In this document: piece by piece, positions 13,181-16,701 of the stretch | Layout: each line of letters begins with the position of its first letter | How positions within the stretch are numbered: position 1 is the stretch's first letter | NCBI GenBank assembly: GCA_020057015.1 | Contig: JAGVGS010000141.1 | Coordinates: forward strand, 1 to 16,701 | Source: Candidatus Omnitrophota bacterium | Lineage (GTDB): Bacteria; Omnitrophota; Gorgyraeia; Aquiviventales; Aquiviventaceae | Length of the DNA: 16,701 nt | Reading direction: 5' to 3' | Notes under the pieces: generated by a model | Seen by the model: only the letters and a program-made list of their open reading frames with translations | Database searches by the model: none | What the model was told of the DNA's origin: nothing | Program-made: the position numbers and the translations under genes

Positions 13181-14032
13181 TTACTCTGATTTGGTCTCCC
13201 TCAAGATTTTCTTCGGCAGGAGCGACTCGCCTCCGGCTTCTTCGTCGTCGGCGTTAATGCCGGCGCAGATGCCGCGCTTCGACGCGGTGATAAATTCCAC
13301 AATCGAGAGCGCTTCGGGTGATTTGCAGTCGCGTTGGATAGCCTCCAGCGCATGGGGCACGTTCAACCCCTCCCGGTATAGTAGCCGGTAGGCGCGCTTG
13401 ATCTCCTCGCGCACCGCAGGCCCGATGCCGGCGCGGCGCAGGCCCACCACGTTCAACCCCTGCACGACCGCCGGGCGGCCCCCGCAGAGCATGAAGGGCG
13501 GCACGTCCTTGTTCACGGCCGACAGCGCGCTGATCATCGCGAGCCTGCCGATGCGGGTGAACTGGTGCAGCCCCACGATGCCGGAGATAAACGCCTGGTC
13601 CTGGATAATGCAGTAGCCGGTGAGGCTGGCCAGATTCACCAAGATCACGTGGTGGCCAATCTCGCAGTTGTGCGCCACGTGCGCGTTGGCCATGAGGTAA
13701 TTCTCATTACCGATGACGGTCGCCGAGCCTTCCTTGGTGCCCCGATGGATCGTCACGTATTCGCGGATCGTATTGCGGTCGCCGATCTTGGTATACGTGG
13801 CGGCCCCGCTAAAACCGAGGTCCTGCGGCTGGTGCCCCACGACCGCGCCCATGTGGATCTGGTTCTCGTGGCCGAGCGTTGTGCCCGGCCCGACGTAGAC
13901 GTTCATCCACAACTTGTTGCCGGAGCCGATCACTACCCCGTCTTCGATGACGCAGCCCGGGCCGATCTCATTGCCCTCGCCCAGCTGCACCTGCGCGCCG
14001 AGGGTGGCACTTGGGTGAATCTTATTCGCCAT
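13181..14032 (-). CDS. lpxA: Acyl-ACP--UDP-N-acetylglucosamine O-acyltransferase
   Basis: LpxA transfers a hydroxyacyl chain from acyl carrier protein to the 3-OH of UDP-GlcNAc, the first step of lipid A synthesis, in the cytosol. The start at ATG 14032 (AGGAG site 4 bases upstream) gives 283 residues. A longer frame from 14140 lies inside rsmI and is rejected. The left-handed beta-helix hexapeptide repeats (IGPGCVIEDGVVIGSGN and on) fill residues 6-165. Then come QDLGFSG (70-76), IREYVTIHRGT (89-99), NAHVAHNC with the presumed catalytic His121, VGLHQF (153-158) and a C-terminal helical domain. An acidic tail of about 20 residues extends past the usual end. It overlaps rsmI by 11 bp. Its last codons form the right boundary repeat of the island, so the element sits exactly at the 3' end of this gene. 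Confidence 0.96.
   Translation of the reverse strand: MANKIHPSATLGAQVQLGEGNEIGPGCVIEDGVVIGSGNKLWMNVYVGPGTTLGHENQIHMGAVVGHQPQDLGFSGAATYTKIGDRNTIREYVTIHRGTKEGSATVIGNENYLMANAHVAHNCEIGHHVILVNLASLTGYCIIQDQAFISGIVGLHQFTRIGRLAMISALSAVNKDVPPFMLCGGRPAVVQGLNVVGLRRAGIGPAVREEIKRAYRLLYREGLNVPHALEAIQRDCKSPEALSIVEFITASKRGICAGINADDEEAGGESLLPKKILRETKSE
13182..13194 (+). repeat. Right boundary direct repeat of the island (13 bp)
   Basis: This is an exact copy of 9840-9852. It spans the last four codons of lpxA and two bases of its TAA stop (minus-strand reading CCAAATCAGAGTA). The next host base at the left copy would make TAG, so lpxA is unaffected with or without the island. Confidence 0.7.
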
Positions 14033-14714
14033 GGGCTCCTTTCGCCTGGGGGGGCAGCACCAGCACAAACTCGCCGCGCGGGGGATGGGCCTCGAAATGC
14101 GCGCGCTGGCGGCTGACGAGATCGCGCCGCGTTTCCTCAAACTGCTTGGTCAGCTCCCGGCTAATCGCCAAGGGAATGTCGCCCAGCGCTTCCTCAATGG
14201 CCGCAAGCGTCTTGAGCAACCGGTGCGGTGATTCGTACACGATCGCGGTGCGCCGCTGGCTCCACAACAACTCCAGCCGCCGCCGGCGGGGCCCCGGCTT
14301 CACCGGTAGGAAGCCCTCGAAGGTGAAGCGATCCGTGGGAAAGCCGGAGAGCACGAGGGCCGTGAGCGACGCTGAAGGGCCGGGGATGACGGTCACAGGG
14401 ATCTGCTGCTCGATGGCCGCTTGAATCAGCGCGAAGCCGGGGTCGGAAATGCCGGGCATCCCGGCGTCGCTGACCATCGCGACGTCCTGGCCTTCTTCCA
14501 GCATGGCAAGCAGCCGGGTAGCTTTATGCGACGCGGAGTAGCTGTGATAGCTCGTCATCTGCGTGTGGATGCCGTGCGCTTTCAGCAGGATCGCGGTATG
14601 CCGCGTATCTTCGCAGGCGATCACATCGACGCGCTTGAGCGTCTCGATCGCCCGCAGCGTGATGTCCTGCAGGTGGCCGATGGGGGTCGCGACGACGTAC
14701 AGCGTGCCGGCCAT
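14022..14714 (-). CDS. rsmI: 16S rRNA (cytidine1402-2'-O)-methyltransferase
   Basis: RsmI uses S-adenosylmethionine to 2'-O-methylate C1402 in the ribosomal decoding centre. The tetrapyrrole-methylase-type fold is seen as LYVVATPIGHLQDITLRAIE (5-24), ACEDTRHTAILLKAHGI (33-49), VAMVSDAGMPGISDPG (78-93), IPGPSASLTALVLSGFPTDRFTFEGFLP (114-141) and IVYESPHRLLKTL. The protein has 230 residues, while many RsmI have 270-290, so the small C-terminal extension is missing; the catalytic fold is complete. It begins 6 bp after the glmS stop without a clear ribosome site and overlaps lpxA by 11 bp, which suggests coupled translation. Confidence 0.95.
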   Translation of the reverse strand: MAGTLYVVATPIGHLQDITLRAIETLKRVDVIACEDTRHTAILLKAHGIHTQMTSYHSYSASHKATRLLAMLEEGQDVAMVSDAGMPGISDPGFALIQAAIEQQIPVTVIPGPSASLTALVLSGFPTDRFTFEGFLPVKPGPRRRRLELLWSQRRTAIVYESPHRLLKTLAAIEEALGDIPLAISRELTKQFEETRRDLVSRQRAHFEAHPPRGEFVLVLPPQAKGAHGE

Positions 14715-14720
14715 CGCGGG

Positions 14721-16559
<1,839 letters not shown>

Positions 16560-16566
16560 GGGACCC

Positions 16567-16701
16567 TCAGGTTGCGCAATACACGATACGCCCGCCGACC
16601 ATGGTCAGACGCGGCGCAAAATGCGTATCGAAGATGGTGAGATCCGCGCGGGCGCCGACACGCAGCGCGCCTCGCTGCCGCTCGCCCAACAGCCGGGCCG
16701 G
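16567..16701 (-). CDS. C-terminal end of an N-acetylglucosamine-6-phosphate deacetylase-like amidohydrolase (runs off the right edge)
   Basis: About 44 residues are visible, ending at the TGA at 16567-16569. The stretch ARLLGERQRGALRVGARADLTIFD followed by a V-G-G-R-I-V-Y strand is the standard C-terminal closure of metal-dependent amidohydrolases (PA-x-LLG, G-x-L-x-x-G-x-x-ADL, beta-sandwich). Placement directly before glmS favours NagA, which would return N-acetylglucosamine 6-phosphate to glucosamine 6-phosphate. The catalytic part is outside the window, so other amidohydrolases cannot be excluded. Confidence 0.6.
   Translation of the reverse strand, partial: PARLLGERQRGALRVGARADLTIFDTHFAPRLTMVGGRIVYCAT

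Larger units (their letters stand above)
9840..13194. mobile_element. Accessory island between lpxA and the pyr operon
   Basis: This segment of about 3.3 kb separates two core operons and is bounded by identical 13-bp direct repeats. It is visibly richer in A and T than its flanks, with A/T runs and TATTA stretches absent from the neighbouring genes. It carries a transposase, small regulators and proteins without clear housekeeping roles. Joining the flanks across the repeat keeps lpxA intact and changes only the last stop base from TAA to TAG. No integrase or recombinase other than the IS1-like transposase is visible. The flanks inside the repeats show a weak inverted resemblance (CTAAT, GCTTC and ACG-TTAA elements near 9858-9883 and, inverted, 13154-13180). 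Whether the transposase moves the whole segment or is a later insertion is open. Confidence 0.65.

Noticed and set aside
13182..13194. tRNA gene as integration target
   Set aside because: No tRNA-like cloverleaf is seen near either repeat; the target is the end of lpxA.
14033..14140. Longer LpxA start at 14140
   Set aside because: The extra 36 residues are Arg/Ser-rich, lie inside rsmI and lack LpxA similarity; ATG 14032 has an AGGAG site.

Overview
This window is a GC-rich bacterial chromosome segment in which every supported gene lies on the minus strand, so transcription runs from the right end to the left end. It has two core-metabolism blocks separated by a more AT-rich accessory segment. 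An LpxA acyltransferase points to a lipid A-bearing, Gram-negative envelope. PyrR with its RNA loop, a bacterial endonuclease Q, and the wording of LpxA (GHQPQDLGF, IRE-VTIHRGT) fit an uncultured lineage, perhaps near the PVC/Omnitrophota radiation. That placement is inference with low confidence.

Right block (about 13.18-16.70 kb): the C-terminal end of a NagA-like amidohydrolase, then glmS, rsmI and lpxA. They are packed 6-7 bp apart or overlapping. The block covers amino-sugar supply (GlmS, NagA), the first acylation of lipid A synthesis (LpxA), and a 16S rRNA methyltransferase (RsmI).

Middle block (about 9.84-13.19 kb): an accessory island between lpxA and the pyr operon, bounded by an exact 13-bp direct repeat. 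The right copy contains the last codons of lpxA and two bases of its stop; the left copy lies just upstream of the pyr promoter. If the island is removed across the repeat, lpxA still ends at the same codon, with TAG in place of TAA. In transcription order the island holds a two-helix membrane protein with a Cys-containing tail, a highly divergent prephenate dehydratase-like protein (PDT plus ACT-like halves with altered active-site motifs), a HicB-like protein, a 65-residue Xre/Cro-type HTH protein, an IS1-like DDE transposase, and a hairpin-rich noncoding end. The HTH gene is bracketed by two 43-bp direct repeats (35/43 identical) that carry a promoter and a palindrome.

Left block (1-9.82 kb): a de novo pyrimidine operon with a strong sigma70-type promoter (TTGACA-18-TATAAT), a leader RNA with a textbook PyrR-binding loop followed by an intrinsic terminator, then pyrR-pyrB-pyrC-carA-endoQ-carB-PilZ-PilZ-pyrD. 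Most junctions overlap, which implies tight co-expression. Two features are atypical: an endonuclease Q (deaminated-base repair) gene sits between the two carbamoyl-phosphate synthetase subunits, and two tandem PilZ (c-di-GMP receptor) genes sit directly before a class 1B pyrD, where many operons carry pyrK.

The most unusual material is the island: an apparently mobile segment carrying a degenerate PheA-like protein with HicB-like and HTH regulators and no recognisable integrase or toxin.
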